In this document: piece after piece, positions 32,809 to 44,127 of the stretch | Position numbering within the stretch: the stretch's first letter is position 1 | Layout of the letters: the number at the start of each line of letters is the position of its first letter | Source of the DNA: Gordionus sp. m RMFG-2023 | Taxonomy: Eukaryota; Nematomorpha; Gordioida; Chordodea; Parachordodidae | Length of the DNA stretch: 64,000 bases | Direction: 5' to 3' | Assembly: GCF_954871325.1 (NCBI RefSeq) | Contig: NC_088775.1 | Location: 124,001 to 188,000, forward strand | Made by a program: the position numbers and the translations under genes | The notes under the pieces: model-generated | The model's database searches: none | Told to the model about the DNA's origin: nothing | Seen by the model: only the letters and a program-made list of their open reading frames with translations

Positions 32809-33000
32809 GGCCGCTTAACAGACCGGGGCTGATTCATAAAACTTTAATAGGCCATGTTGTGCAAATATTTAAAAAAACTAAAACGGGCCAAGCCAGGCAA
32901 AAAAAAAGCTTTGACCGGGCTTGATAATTGTGCAAAATAAAAAATTTAAGATCGGATCGAGACAAGTTGCAAAAAACAGTTCGGGTTAGGTCAAATCTCC
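32809..33000 (-). repeat. CCCGG-type array, inverse orientation
   Basis: Words GGCCGCTTAACAGACCGGGGC, GGGCCAAGCCAGGC, GACCGGGCTTG, GATCGGATCGAGAC and TTCGGGTTAGG alternate with A/T tracts at 30-40 bp spacing. This matches the 26061 array read on the other strand, but is more diverged. Confidence 0.5.
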
Positions 33001-33009
33001 GATTAATAT

Positions 33010-34050
33010 AGGAGGGCAGGGATTGAAAAAGAATTTCCGAACCTACAAAAAATTGATATCAAAAACTAAAATTTTTTTTTTACTAGAATAGATAAATTGA
33101 TTTGAGTAGATTAAAAAATAACTATCCTTTTAAATTTTTTTTTATTAAAATTAATATTAAACTTGGAGATTACAAAATTTGGCTAAAATCGTAATCGGGC
33201 CATTTATAAAAACCGACCCAAGACTATAAAATTGGGAAAATTTATTTTAAGGATAAATTTGATGAAACCTTCATTTGATTGGGTCTTAGTTATTATATTT
33301 AAAATGTAATCATTAGTGAAAAAGTTAAGACGGAAAATGGAAAATAGTAAATATTTTGTGGGGGAGGGGAATTAAATTTTTTACTTTTTAAATTGAACAA
33401 AAGGCATGGTATGATAAATTGTGCTTGAAAAATAGATTATTTATGGCATAGAAAAAATTGTGATTAAAATTTCTTCTAAGGTGGGTTTGTAAATAATTTC
33501 TTTTAATTTAAAATTAATCAGTGATATAGGAAGGGAGGGGTAGGAGGATGAAGTTTTTATCAATGGAATATTATCAATAGCTTAGGAGAAAGATGGATGT
33601 AGAGATCCCAGCATGGTTCTAATTTAGGATTGCAATAATGGGTTGGTTTCCTAGAGAGACAAATTTATGCAAAAGAATAGTTAAAATTTTTTTAAAAAAA
33701 TATTAAAAATCTTGTAGGTAAAAAATTTGAAGATTTGCCCAAAAATCTTTTGGTATGGCTTGAAATTTTGTTTGAAAAGTAAATATTTATTTTTGACGGT
33801 TGTGGCATATGAAAATATTTTTAAGGGGTTGAGTGTAGGTCTATTATAACCGAGTTATAATAATATAAATATATATCTAAATATAATTTTATATTGGAAT
33901 ATAAAATAGGCTAATGTTTATTTTCAAAACAGAAAATAATAATACTAAAAAATTAAATTATATTAATTAAAAAAAGATTTCGAGAAAATAATCATAAAGG
34001 AAAAAAAATGATAAAAAAACTAGATATTAAATTTTTTTTTTTGATTAATT
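33010..34050. other. AT-rich spacer, G-biased plus strand
   Basis: No gene seen. The plus strand has repeated GGGAGGGG-type runs (33358, 33530). Confidence 0.4.
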
Positions 34051-34054
34051 GGGA

Positions 34055-34250
34055 AAAAGAGAACTAAAATCCCCCCAAAAATGCTTAAATAAATAAATAA
34101 ATATCTGTTAAGGTAAAACCAAAGGGACATTTTATAAAAATATAAGGAAAAGAAAAACTTCTATTAACTTTCAAAAAATCTATTTCAGGCAAAGAAAGCG
34201 ATTGTAAGATAACGCGAATATTACAATGACATAATTCTAAAAACAAGCAC
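34055..34250 (+). repeat. Interspersed repeat shared with 51893-52085
   Basis: Ordered matches include GACATTTTATAAAAATATAA(G/C)GAAA, AACTTCTAT, AAAAAATCTATTTC versus AAAAAGTCTATTTC, and AATGACATAATTC versus AGTGACATTAATC. Same orientation, about 200 bp. Confidence 0.5.
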
Positions 34251-34264
34251 TAGATTAGGCGAAT

Positions 34265-34484
34265 CTAGGAAAATAATTCCCCGGAAAAAAATCCCAGGAA
34301 AAAAAATCCCCGGATATTAATTCCCCGGAAAAAAATCCTCAGGAAAATAATTCCTAGGAAATAAAATACCCGGGAAAAAATTTCCCAGAAAATAATTCCC
34401 AGGTAAATAATTCTCCGGAAAAAAAATTCCCGGAATAAAATTCCCCTGGAAAATAATTCCCCGGAAAAAATTTCCCAACTATAT
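34265..34484 (+). repeat. AATAATTCCCCGGAAAA minisatellite
   Basis: About a dozen imperfect copies of a 17-18 bp unit close to GGAAAATAATTCCCCGG. The same word appears singly at 35756, 37803 and, inverted, at 37965 and 38012, where it marks the ends of the MULE core. The array thus looks like local amplification of a transposon end. Apparent Gly-Phe-Phe-Pro-Gly peptide repeats on the minus strand are by-products. Confidence 0.75.
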
Positions 34485-34548
34485 ATTGAATTTCTAATGC
34501 ATTGCTAAACTGCTTTGCTAAATAGCAATCAATCATAATCAAATCAAA

Positions 34549-35755
34549 ATTTTATTATGTATATTTTATTAATGATAATTTTTTAAACTTTTTTTAAAAT
34601 ATACTTAAATACAAATCAAAGTAAAAATTATTATATTGTTAATTTAAAAAATTCTAAACATCTTACTTAAAAATTGTTAAATGTAGGGCAGTTTTTGTGA
34701 ACTTATTAAAATGATTTTAAAATTTATATATGGTAATCATTTATTTTTGGTTCAGATTAATTTTTACAAGATATTAAATCATTTTTTTATTATAAATGAA
34801 GAATACTGATTAAATATCATATAGTATATAATTTTATTTTTATTTAATATTATTAGTAAGAAATTTATTTTTCTAGCTTATTAAAACAAAAGTACAATTT
34901 ATTCAATTTTAAAAATTAACAAATATATATCCGTAAGAGGGCGTTATATGTTTTAATATGTATCATTTTAGGAAACCGGAATGATGATTGGATAGCACTT
35001 TTTTTATATTTGGGTATATATATACATATGAAAAACCTAAAAATTAAAAAAAATTTTAGGTTTCTTTGATGTTTAATTTATGAGTAGGTTTAGAATAGTA
35101 AAACAATGGAAATTTTCTAAAGTAAATATTGCTGGCGTTATTTATCAAAATCTCTTCATTTTTGTTTTATACGTGTATATTTACGTGCTAAGCATTATCC
35201 TAAAAAATATTTTGATTTGATCGATTGCCGAGTTCAAAACCGACCACTTATTAAATATTCGATTGATCAAATTTGCTATTAAGATAAATTGAAAAATGTT
35301 GATTTTTGTTTTATGTATCTATAAATACGTATAAAACATAATTCCAAAAAATATTTTAAAAATATCGTGATTTGACCCGAAAACCGACCGAATGACCAAA
35401 TACTGCATTGCTGGCGTTATCCTTGGAAAAATCTTCATTTTTGTATTATACGCGTATATATATACGTGCTAAGCATTATCCTAAAAAATATTTTGAAAAT
35501 AATTTGATTTGACTGATTGCCGAGCTCAAAACCCCACTTACTAAATATTCGATTGATAAAATTTACTAGTAATATGATTTGAAAAATGTTCATTTTTTGT
35601 TTTATATATCTATAATTACGAGTAAAACATATACGAGTCAGTTATCCGCCAAACCACGATATTTTTAAAATATTTTTTGGGATTATGTTTTATATGTATT
35701 TATAGATATATAAAACAAAAGTGAACAATTTTCAAATTTTATTACTAGTAAATTT
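34549..35755 (+). repeat. Left arm of the compound foldback
   Basis: Inverted match to 38013-38893. The most conserved part is 34930-35200 (AGGAAACCGGAATGATGATT, GGGTATATATATACATATG). Inside, the segment around 35140-35280 is repeated near 35410-35560 and, in part, inverted near 35640-35750. Confidence 0.75.
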
Positions 35756-36596
35756 GAATCTAGGAAAATAATTCCCCGGAAAAAAAATCCCGTGACATGG
35801 ATCTGCTCTGCAGTATTTAATTAAATAATGTTTTTTAAAGTCAAATTTCTTCAAGGATTTGAGATTTTAAATAATAAAACGAAAGTTAAATAAATCTAGT
35901 TCACCTTTACACACTTTCATCAACTTTTAGGTATTTATTGAAAAATTATTTTTACACAAATTTGAATCATTTTTTTAGAGATATGATTAAAGGCTTTTCA
36001 CAGTTTACTAACTCTTAAATAGCGCCCCTTTTTGTTTTTACAAGGATAATCTATTAAATAATATAATTTTATAAATTTTGTGGCGAAATAGGACATTAGC
36101 AATTCAATCTGATACCCTCTATTTGATAAAAATTATTTTACTGAAGTATTTACCTACTTTAAGAATTTAACTGACTGAATACAACTATAAAACTTGCAAA
36201 ATTATATTTTTTACTGCCCAGTTTTAATTAAATACTGCCAAAAGTAATGAAAAATGCTGACCACTTTAATCAAAATACATCCAGACGTGATTATCAGCAG
36301 TGAGTATTATATTTTTCTAATCTAACAATTATTATTTTGCTTATGAATTTTTTTCAAAAGTTACAGAAAAGAAATAATTATAATTTTATTAAATGATATA
36401 TAGAATAATAAATTATATTATTCAAAAGAAACAATTCTAGAACGTATATGTTCTCCAATTGAAGAGAGAAAATTGGGCAAGTCCCTTCTCTCTTCTAAAT
36501 ATGCATAAATTTTTTAAAATAGTTTGTTTCGTTGCATAAATACGATTTTTTTTGGGAGTGTATGACCCAATATTCCATTGACCGATTTTTCCCATA

Positions 36597-37012
36597 TCAA
36601 CCGCTATCTATTTTCATCTTTATTTTTTCGATTAGTTCCCATATCTTCGGTTTTTTGTTGCCTACAATATGCTTAAATCGGTTATTCCATCCTTCACATA
36701 CATTGTTTGTTCGATTTTCCCCAGCAATCGTAACATTGAACACATTCCTTGTTTCTGGTGGGAACAATGGCTCTTGCCTTTGAGAGTTTTTCCCATGTCT
36801 CAATTCTCCATTCACATAATTTTTATCAAAATAAAACAATAATTCTTTGTTTTCATCCGATACAATGGTTTATAAATACTCCATACCTCGTTTGACATCG
36901 TGTATAGGTAAGAATGCTAATCCATCGATCATAGCTGCAAATAAGCATAACATTGCATCATTCCAATATGATGATTCTAACCCCAATTCCTAAATCTTTC
37001 TATGAGTTGATT
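36597..37012 (-). pseudogene. Broken MULE transposase, C-terminal part
   Basis: One minus-strand frame reads a Mutator-like transposase tail. It runs from an AlaMetIleAspGlyLeuAlaPheLeuPro segment through TyrPheAspLysAsnTyrValAsnGly to ThrAsnAsnValCysGluGlyTrpAsnAsnArgPhe, which matches the conserved RTNN..EGWHxxF motif of the family. An in-frame TAA near 36873 interrupts it. The catalytic DDE part is not recognisable upstream, so this copy cannot encode a full transposase. It lies in the core of the 34255-38905 element. Confidence 0.7.
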
Positions 37013-38012
37013 GAGTTAGATGATAAAAACATCCTTGGATGTTGATATCTCTACCTAAAAGTTGAAAAAATATAGATTAAAATTATTGTATAGGTTTTAT
37101 TTAATATTTATGTCTTTATCAATTTTTATTAATTACACTGTGTGACAAGAAAAATGGGAGAAAAAATAAATAAAAACAAGTTTTGGTGCAGAATTTGACA
37201 TTGAGTTCGAATTCGTTTTCTAAGTTTTCCCTTCACGTCAAGTATTAAAAATATTATCGCATAGAGGCAACTTTTCGAAATCTCAAAAATGGTAAAATCT
37301 AGGTCTTTATACGGATATATTTTAAAAAGTATCAAATGAAAATCCCTGAAAATTGGTGATAGTGTTAGACTTATTTTTCCTTATAAATTCATTAATTTTT
37401 ATAATTTTTTATCGAATGCTTTTTGAGAAAAATGGTAAAGAATTTCGTTTTGGGGGTCTTAAGTTTTCAATTTAAATTCCCGGCAAACTTATAAATATGT
37501 TGGCGGACTTAAATTCGATAAATTTTAAGTTATTTAATTTGTTTTAAATTCAATAAATAAATTGTATATTACAAGTTAAATCCTATATAATAATGAAGGA
37601 GGGGGTGAGACAACGGACCGATAAAAGGTTTATTAAAAGTAAAATATGAAATAGGTTAGCTTAGCATAATATATTTATTTAAATATGAGAAATGTAACTA
37701 TTTCATTTAAAATAAATTGTTTGGGAATCGTACCTTGTGCAGTGTAGCGAAGAGAACGAAAGCCACAATAAATATATTAAATGTAAGCTATATTAAAAAA
37801 GAATCTAGAAAAATAATTCCCCGGAAAAAAATCTCCGTTTTTAAGATAATAAGTAGATAAAGGAAATAACCTTTCTCTTTCTCAGTAAAAATTTGCTTTC
37901 ACATTTTTCTTTTCAATTCTAAATTACCTCTTTCATAATTTTCATATATTTCTACGGAAATTTTTTTCCGGGTAATTATTTTCCAAGGATTTTTTTCCGG
38001 GGAATTATTTTC

Positions 38013-38893
38013 CACTTACCAGTAAATTTGATCAATCGAATATTTAGTAAGAGGTCGGTTTTGAGCTCGGCAATCAGTCAAATCAAATTATTTTCAAAAT
38101 ATTTTTTAGGATAATGCATAGCACGTAAATATACAGGTATAAAACAAAAATTAAGAGATTTTGATTTTTAACGCCAGCAATTCAGTATTTAGTCATTGGG
38201 TGAGCTACAAGTCGGTTATCCGCCAAACCACGATATTTTAAAAATATTTTTTAGGATTATGTTTTATACGTATTTATAGATATATAAAACGAAAATCAAC
38301 ATTTTTCAAATTATATTACTAGTAAATTTGGTCAATCGAATATTTAGTGAGTGGTCGGTTTTGAGCTCAGCAATCGGTCAAATCAAATTATTTTCAAAAA
38401 TTTTTTTAGGATAATGCTTAGCACGTAAATATACACGTATAAAACAAAAATGAAGAGATTTTGATAAATAACGCCAGCAATATTTACTTTAGAAAATTTC
38501 CATTGTTTTACTATTCTAAACCTACTCATAAATTAAACATCAAAGAAACCTAAAATTTTTTTTAATTTTTAGGTTTTTCATATGTATATATATACCCAAA
38601 TATAAAAAAAGTGCTATCCAATCATCATTCCGGTTTCCTAAAATGATACATATTAAAACATATAACGCCCTCTTACGGATATATATTTGTTAATTTTTAA
38701 AATTGAATAAAATGTACTTTTGTTTTAATAAGCTAGAAAAATATATTTCTTACTAATAGTATTAAATAAAAATAAAATTATATACTATATGATTTTTTAT
38801 TATATTCTTCATTTATAATAAAAAAAATGATTTAAGTATATTTTAAAAAAAGTTTAAAAAATTATCATTAATAAAATATACATAATAAAATTT
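38013..38893 (-). repeat. Right arm of the compound foldback
   Basis: Reverse complement of the left arm 34549-35755 apart from a ~160-bp gap corresponding to about 34612-34790. Otherwise differences are rare. Confidence 0.75.
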
Positions 38894-39830
38894 AGATTTG
38901 CCTAAGTATAGTTAGTTTATCATTCAGGAATCTTATATTTAAAGAGATCATATCAATATTGTGGTCCTTCATTGAAAATTTTTATTAAAATTTAATTATT
39001 ATTACCGTGCCTATTCTGTAAGGGAGAGAAGGGAAAAAAGGTAATATATATATATTCATTTCGATTATGTCATTCTGATGTAAATATAGTTTATAAAGTT
39101 CCATTACTTATTTGTGTGCTACCTACAAGATGATAATCCTTATCGTAGATAAAGAGACCAAACTATATATATATTTTCATTTTTTTTTTGTGCCACTCAT
39201 AAAATATATTCCGGGTGATATCCTTGGTTTCAAAATTGTAAAAGGGGAGGGCAAGGCCATCCGATCAGGTTATTATCTTATATTATAAGCAGGGTTGCCA
39301 TGTCTCCCCCCATCAGTGGGAGTCTCCCACAATTTTTTAGTTTACCCACATACATCTCACTCTCACAAAACTCCCACAATTAGAAATCTCCCACAAAAAG
39401 CTCCCACAATTTTTTAATTTCTCCCACAATTTTTTTTTTTAGCATTTAAATGTTTTTAATATAAATAATAATTTTGAGAGACAGTATTTGATTATTTTTA
39501 TATTTTTAAAATAAATTTTAAATATTTATTCGAAAAATATGTCTAGTTCTTTTATTTTATTTTTCCGCTCTAAAATATATTTTTTATTTAATTCTCCAAT
39601 TCTCCACTTGAAATTTTCAAAATTTTTGTGTTAGAAAGAATAGAAGTTAAAACAGTGTGTATAATTATTATAAATATATTTTAAATTACTTAATATATTT
39701 TATATCGTTATCTAGAATTGCAGTGCTCCACTCGACATTTTCGAAATTTTTGTGTTAGAAGAATAGAACTTTTAGAAGTGGATATTATATCCCATATACC
39801 AAACAGATTTAAGTAATAAAATGTTCTATT

Positions 39831-40616
39831 TTGCTAAAAAAAAATTTCGAGGATGAAATTTCAGAAGCATATTTGGGATTAGTTTCACATGTAGGAAATC
39901 TACTTCATGTAGTTAATATTCAGTTGCAATCAGAAGATTCTTTATTGATAAAGATTCACAAAATTATGCTACAGCTCTGTTCATCTCTACAGTTAAAAAT
40001 AGATAATAAATTTTATGGCGCTATTGCTAAAAATATCATATTAAAATGTTCAAATATTACTATAATTAACGTATTTTTAAATGAAGCAAATATTTTTATT
40101 AATACAATTTTGGAATATTTACAATCAAGATTTGATTTTAATAACTCTATTTACAAGTGTATAAATATTATAACATTGGAACAGAAACCATCATTTGATG
40201 GTTTTTGTAATTTAATAAATATATTAAAATTACCGATAGAAAATGAAGCCTTGTTTGAAGAGATTGTAATTTTTTCCATTTTTTATGATTCGCCAGAATA
40301 CTTAAAGTTAGATGGTCTAAAAGCAGAGGAGAAATGGGTGGAATTTTTTCGTAATAACGATAAATCCCCATGCTTGGAAAAAATTTGCGAGTATGTTTTC
40401 TCCTTACCTCATTCTAATGCCTCATCGGAGCGCATTTTTAGCCTGATGAGGACTGCCTGGAGAAAGGAGAGAAATCGAATTGCTTTAACAACATTAGAGG
40501 CCGAGTTAATGGTTAAACAAAATTATAAAATGTCATGCCAGGAATTTTATAAATATCTTAATAACGACGGTAAACGTTTAGTTCCATTATTTAAATCTCA
40601 AATAAAATATAATTAA
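39831..40616 (+). pseudogene. hAT transposase, C-terminal half
   Basis: A 261-codon open frame whose last third is a hAT dimerisation domain: PheSerLeuProHisSerAsnAlaSerSerGluArgIlePheSerLeuMet, then ArgAsnArgIleAlaLeuThrThrLeuGluAlaGlu. The preceding part fits the helical region of the catalytic domain's C-terminal side. It does not start with ATG at its left edge and lacks the BED finger and the first catalytic Asp region. It is open to its own TAA. Stop-free length in this AT-rich setting points to recent inactivation. Confidence 0.8.
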
Positions 40617-41029
40617 CTATAACTATTTGACTTTCTATATTTTATAAAATCTTATTTATACATTTGCATAAAATCAAATAAATTTATTTTTTACATTGTA
40701 AAATTAATATTTTGAATATTTTGGCAAATCATAAAAATAAAGAAGCATTACAATCTCCTCAAACATGACATCATATTAAATCTTATTAATAATTATCCGA
40801 TAATAGTTATAATATTCTTATTTTGGTATTTCTGCAGCATAATTTAGTGATCCTTTATTAAATTATATTCTTATGATTGCAACTGCATATTAACAGCATA
40901 TAGTAGATTTCCTATATGTAAAATTCCTAAATATACTTCGGCCATTTATTTTTGAAATTTTTTTTCAAAATATTAGGACAGCTTTTATAATATAAATATT
41001 TTTTAAAGGTTTGTAAAATTTTAAAATTC

Positions 41030-41680
41030 TACGATGGCGCGTATTAGGAGGAACCTGTCAACCAACATTATGCTGACTCAATTCTGTAAATACACTTTGG
41101 TTTTTGCAAATTCACTGAGGAATTATCAGATCAGAAAGCTGCCATGCAATTCATTGGTAATGCCAAATCTGCCATATTTACCATTATATATGGTTAGCTA
41201 TGTCTTTGGATATTTCATATCTGGAGAAAATTTTTTTAATAGTTTTATTGAAATGATATTAATTTTGTTGAAATAGGGGAGGATCAAGGGAAATGTTTTG
41301 ATATCTCCTTATTAGATGCATCTGTTAGAATTGCATATGTTTGCACATCTTTCAAATCGTCAGGAATTGACCTTCTGGATTTATATCCTAAAACATTGAT
41401 GATAGCCTTGCTCATTTGTGTTCTACAAAGTATACTTTTCATTTATATTAGTCGTTAAATATTATGGGGAAAGATTCTACCAACATTGTGATGTTAAGTA
41501 GCTCTCTGAATGTTGTACTGCATGATAGGTATTTACCATTTCCGCAACTGTAGTTGCATCTGTATTATTTCTTATTTTTGAAGAATATTTTTGTTTTGCA
41601 ATAGATGTTGATAGACTGCCTTGTACTGATTTATGCTTTGATTTTTGATGCCTCAAATTATCATATTCCCTTCCCCCATT
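41030..41680 (-). pseudogene. hAT transposase, N-terminal half, inverted and broken
   Basis: Minus-strand frames show pieces typical of hAT N-terminal regions, in order: a His/Lys-rich post-finger segment (about 41650), AlaGluMetValAsnThrTyrHisAlaValGlnHis (about 41545), LeuThrAspAlaSerAsnLys (about 41320) and SerAspAsnSerSerValAsnPhe (about 41120). They are separated by stops and at least two frame changes. The region lies inside the 39290-42393 element, in opposite orientation to the C-terminal half. Confidence 0.6.
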
Positions 41681-41999
41681 GTATTAATTAAATACTGTAG
41701 AACAACTTCCCCGTGATTATAATTATTTTTTACATTGTAAATTTAAAATTGTTTGTTTTTTTATAAAATCTTATTTATACATTAACATTAGCATAAAATA
41801 TATTTTTTTACATTGTAAAATTAGAATTTTTTTGTAAAATTACAATTTTTTTATAAAATTTTATCTTGTTTGCATTCTTTTGTATTTAAAAAAGATCGTT
41901 GGTTATTATTTTTAAACAAAATTAATATATTATAATAAATCAATATGTTATTTTAATAATAAAGATAGTATTTAAGAAATTTTGTGTCGTACTATAATT

Positions 42000-42190
42000 A
42001 CCTATTTTGAAAAATAGTTGCGTATTTTATTTTGGAAAATAGTTACCTATTTTATTTTGAAAAAGAGTTGGATATTTTATTTTGAAAAATAGTTGGCTAT
42101 TTTATTTTGAAAAATAGTTGGCTATTTTATTTTGAAAAATAGTTGGCTATTTTATTTTGAAAAATAATTACCTATTTTATTTTGGGAAAT
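42000..42190 (+). repeat. 25-bp tandem repeat, ~7 copies
   Basis: Unit GAAAAATAGTTGGCTATTTTATTTT with few differences between copies, within the right part of the hAT element 39290-42393. Confidence 0.85.
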
Positions 42191-42244
42191 AGATTCGATT
42201 TTATATTTATAAAAAATAATAAGCGGATAACTAAGTCAATTCTA

Positions 42245-42288
42245 AATCCTGGCCGCAGGCCGGTCCTTTGCGGGCCTTCGGCCCCTAA
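42245..42288. other. GC-rich hairpins near the hAT right end
   Basis: GGCCGCAGGCC and GGGCCTTCGGCCC are two adjacent palindromes in otherwise AT-rich sequence, about 100 bp inside the right end of the hAT element. They may be structural motifs of the element end. Confidence 0.5.
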
Positions 42289-42401
42289 ATTTTTTTTTAT
42301 AGCAATTTTCATATTTCTCCCACAATTTTTATATTACTCGCACAAAATACCGAATTTCTCCCACAATTTGAAAATGTTGACCTGGCAACCCTGATTATAA
42401 G

Positions 42402-43880
42402 GTATTTAGTAAACATAAGCATTAGAGTGGAATAATGATTTACTCGTTATATGTTATATTTATTAGTATAAAGGGGAAAGGAAAAGATTATTTTTGACCG
42501 GATATATTTTGTAGAAATTATATTTAATATAAACTTAATTTTTATTAGAAATACAAGATATATCAAACCAATTATCAACTAACAAGATGTACGGGTTTGG
42601 GACTTAGCTAGTTTTCAAGGTTAATGAAGCAAAGCTTAATCATTTTATTTCTATAATTCATTGCCTTAAATTATTTTTTTCCTTTTACCTAACTTAGCAC
42701 ATATATTCAAGGCAGGGTGAGATACTATCTAACATATGCAACTGAAATTTAAGAGTTTTATCCCTATTAAAAAGTTTGGGATGGAGTTATAGCCAGGTAT
42801 GAGATTTGGCACAAACCTGAAACCCCCCTCTATGGTTAACCCGGTGGAAATCCGTTTGAGGTTCTAACTATGCTGTTATCTATTATAGTTGAGTGTCATA
42901 CTACATAACGTATAAGTTACCAGTTAAAGTGAGGTTAATTATGAAATTTATTTAATCTTTTACCTATATCTTACAGAGAATCCGTCTTGTAAGAATAGCA
43001 ATCACACACGATGATAGATAGATTATATATAAGAAACTGTTTAAAAAAGATTCAATTAATGTATCTAAATTAAATGAGTATAGTATATGATAATAGATTA
43101 AATGAGTATTTGAGTAAGTTTCATATAGTAGTTTAGTATGAGAGGTTTTTGTTCCTAATTTCTTTCCTTTTCCCTCCTTATATCCTCTTTTTTGGAAAAA
43201 TAATAAACTATTATTTTTATTATTTTTTTCCTTTATTATTACTTCATAATGTGTTTAGAATTATACCTAGTTATAGGGCTACACATCAATAATTAGATTA
43301 TGAACCTAGTAAAAAAACGGAAGCAAAAGAACATAATGTGAAATAAAGAAAATTATGTGTTTCATGCATAAAAAACCAGGGAGGAACATAATGAGACAAG
43401 AAGGAAAAATATTAAATTTTCTAACGAAAAGAAAAGAACATAATAAGGCAAGAGAAAAAACATATATATTACATGAACAAAAACATAAATCACAACTAAA
43501 AGAAAGAAAAAAAGTTATGCAAAGGAAAAAGAACTTCGGCGCCTAAAATTTTTTTTTTATTAAACAAAAGATTTTCTAAAAAAATTTAAGAAAAAATTTT
43601 TTTTTTCCATTAATTACTTTTTGAGAAAAGGGGTCATGGGGAAAGATTAAGTCAATATAAAAACTTTATTTTTTTTTATTATTTTATTTTTATTTTTTTG
43701 TTATTATTTTTGGAGAGTTTTTATCCTCACGATATCATTCAAGGACTTCTATATTGACCCCCCCCCCTAAAAAATAGGAAATGATATTTAATATAACCCC
43801 TCCCCCAAAAACACATTTTTATAGAATTATATTTATGAGAGAACTGAGATGAAATATATAAGAAAAATAGATAATCCGTT
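42402..43880. other. Spacer, purine-rich then homopolymer-rich
   Basis: Around 43320-43545 the plus strand is very purine-rich and gives a Lys/Glu/Arg-rich open frame without recognisable features. 43545-43820 holds long T and A runs and a C-run of about ten. No gene recognised. Confidence 0.4.
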
Positions 43881-43890
43881 TGGTCACGTT

Positions 43891-44127
43891 TAGTGTTGTT
43901 AAACAGCTCGATTTAAGCCGATAACGGCAGAAAGAAAGAAAAAAGGAAGAAAAAAAATCCCAAAAATATGCCTGAAGATTTTTTCTCGTAGAGAGTGCAA
44001 AAGGTTTGGAGATATCTATCAGCGAAGATCTTGAGGCTCAGCAGGGTAATATATTTTTTTTTAGGCTTAAAAATATTAGGTCGGCAAAATCGGCACCTCA
44101 AATCGGGAGAGCCATTTAACAACACTA
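43891..44127. mobile_element. Small TIR element, TAGTGTTGTTAA family
   Basis: Left TAGTGTTGTTAAACAGCTCGATT pairs with right AATCGGGAGAGCCATTTAACAACACTA as imperfect inverted repeats; 237 bp. The outermost 12 bp equal the ends of the giant foldback at 12071-15729. No matching 8-bp TSD is visible, so the insertion may be old or its flank changed. The interior is purine-rich with no coding potential. Confidence 0.7.

Larger units (their letters stand above)
34255..38905. mobile_element. Compound foldback element carrying a broken MULE
   Basis: Arms 34549-35755 and 38013-38893 are inverted copies of very high identity; the right arm lacks about 160 bp. Each arm contains a ~280-bp unit repeated in tandem (CGTGTATATTTACGTGCTAAGC words). 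Outside, TTAGGCGAATCTA on the left and its near-match inverted at the right edge suggest the true ends. Between the arms lies a 2.26-kb core (35756-38012) bounded by GGAAAATAATTCCCCGG and its inverse and holding minus-strand MULE transposase remnants. Long inverted arms are typical of Mutator-like elements. I found no matching TSD. The near-identical arms suggest recent duplication or gene conversion. Confidence 0.7.
39290..42393. mobile_element. hAT element, rearranged, perfect 8-bp TSD
   Basis: Inverted ends CAGGGTTGCCATGTC and GACCTGGCAACCCTG are flanked by ATTATAAG on both sides (39282-39289 and 42394-42401). Subterminal CTCCCACAATTTT words are repeated at least five times near the left end and two or three times near the right; they look like transposase-binding motifs. 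The C-terminal half of a hAT transposase is on the plus strand (39831-40616), while the N-terminal half of the same kind of protein is on the minus strand (about 41030-41680). An internal inversion therefore preceded or accompanied its last move. It cannot encode its own transposase and must have been mobilised in trans. The intact TSD suggests a fairly recent insertion. Confidence 0.85.

Noticed and set aside
36532-36783. 83-codon plus-strand open frame
   Set aside because: Antisense shadow of the MULE transposase frame on the minus strand.
43913-44125. 70-codon minus-strand open frame
   Set aside because: Lies wholly inside the small TIR element 43891-44127; no coding features.
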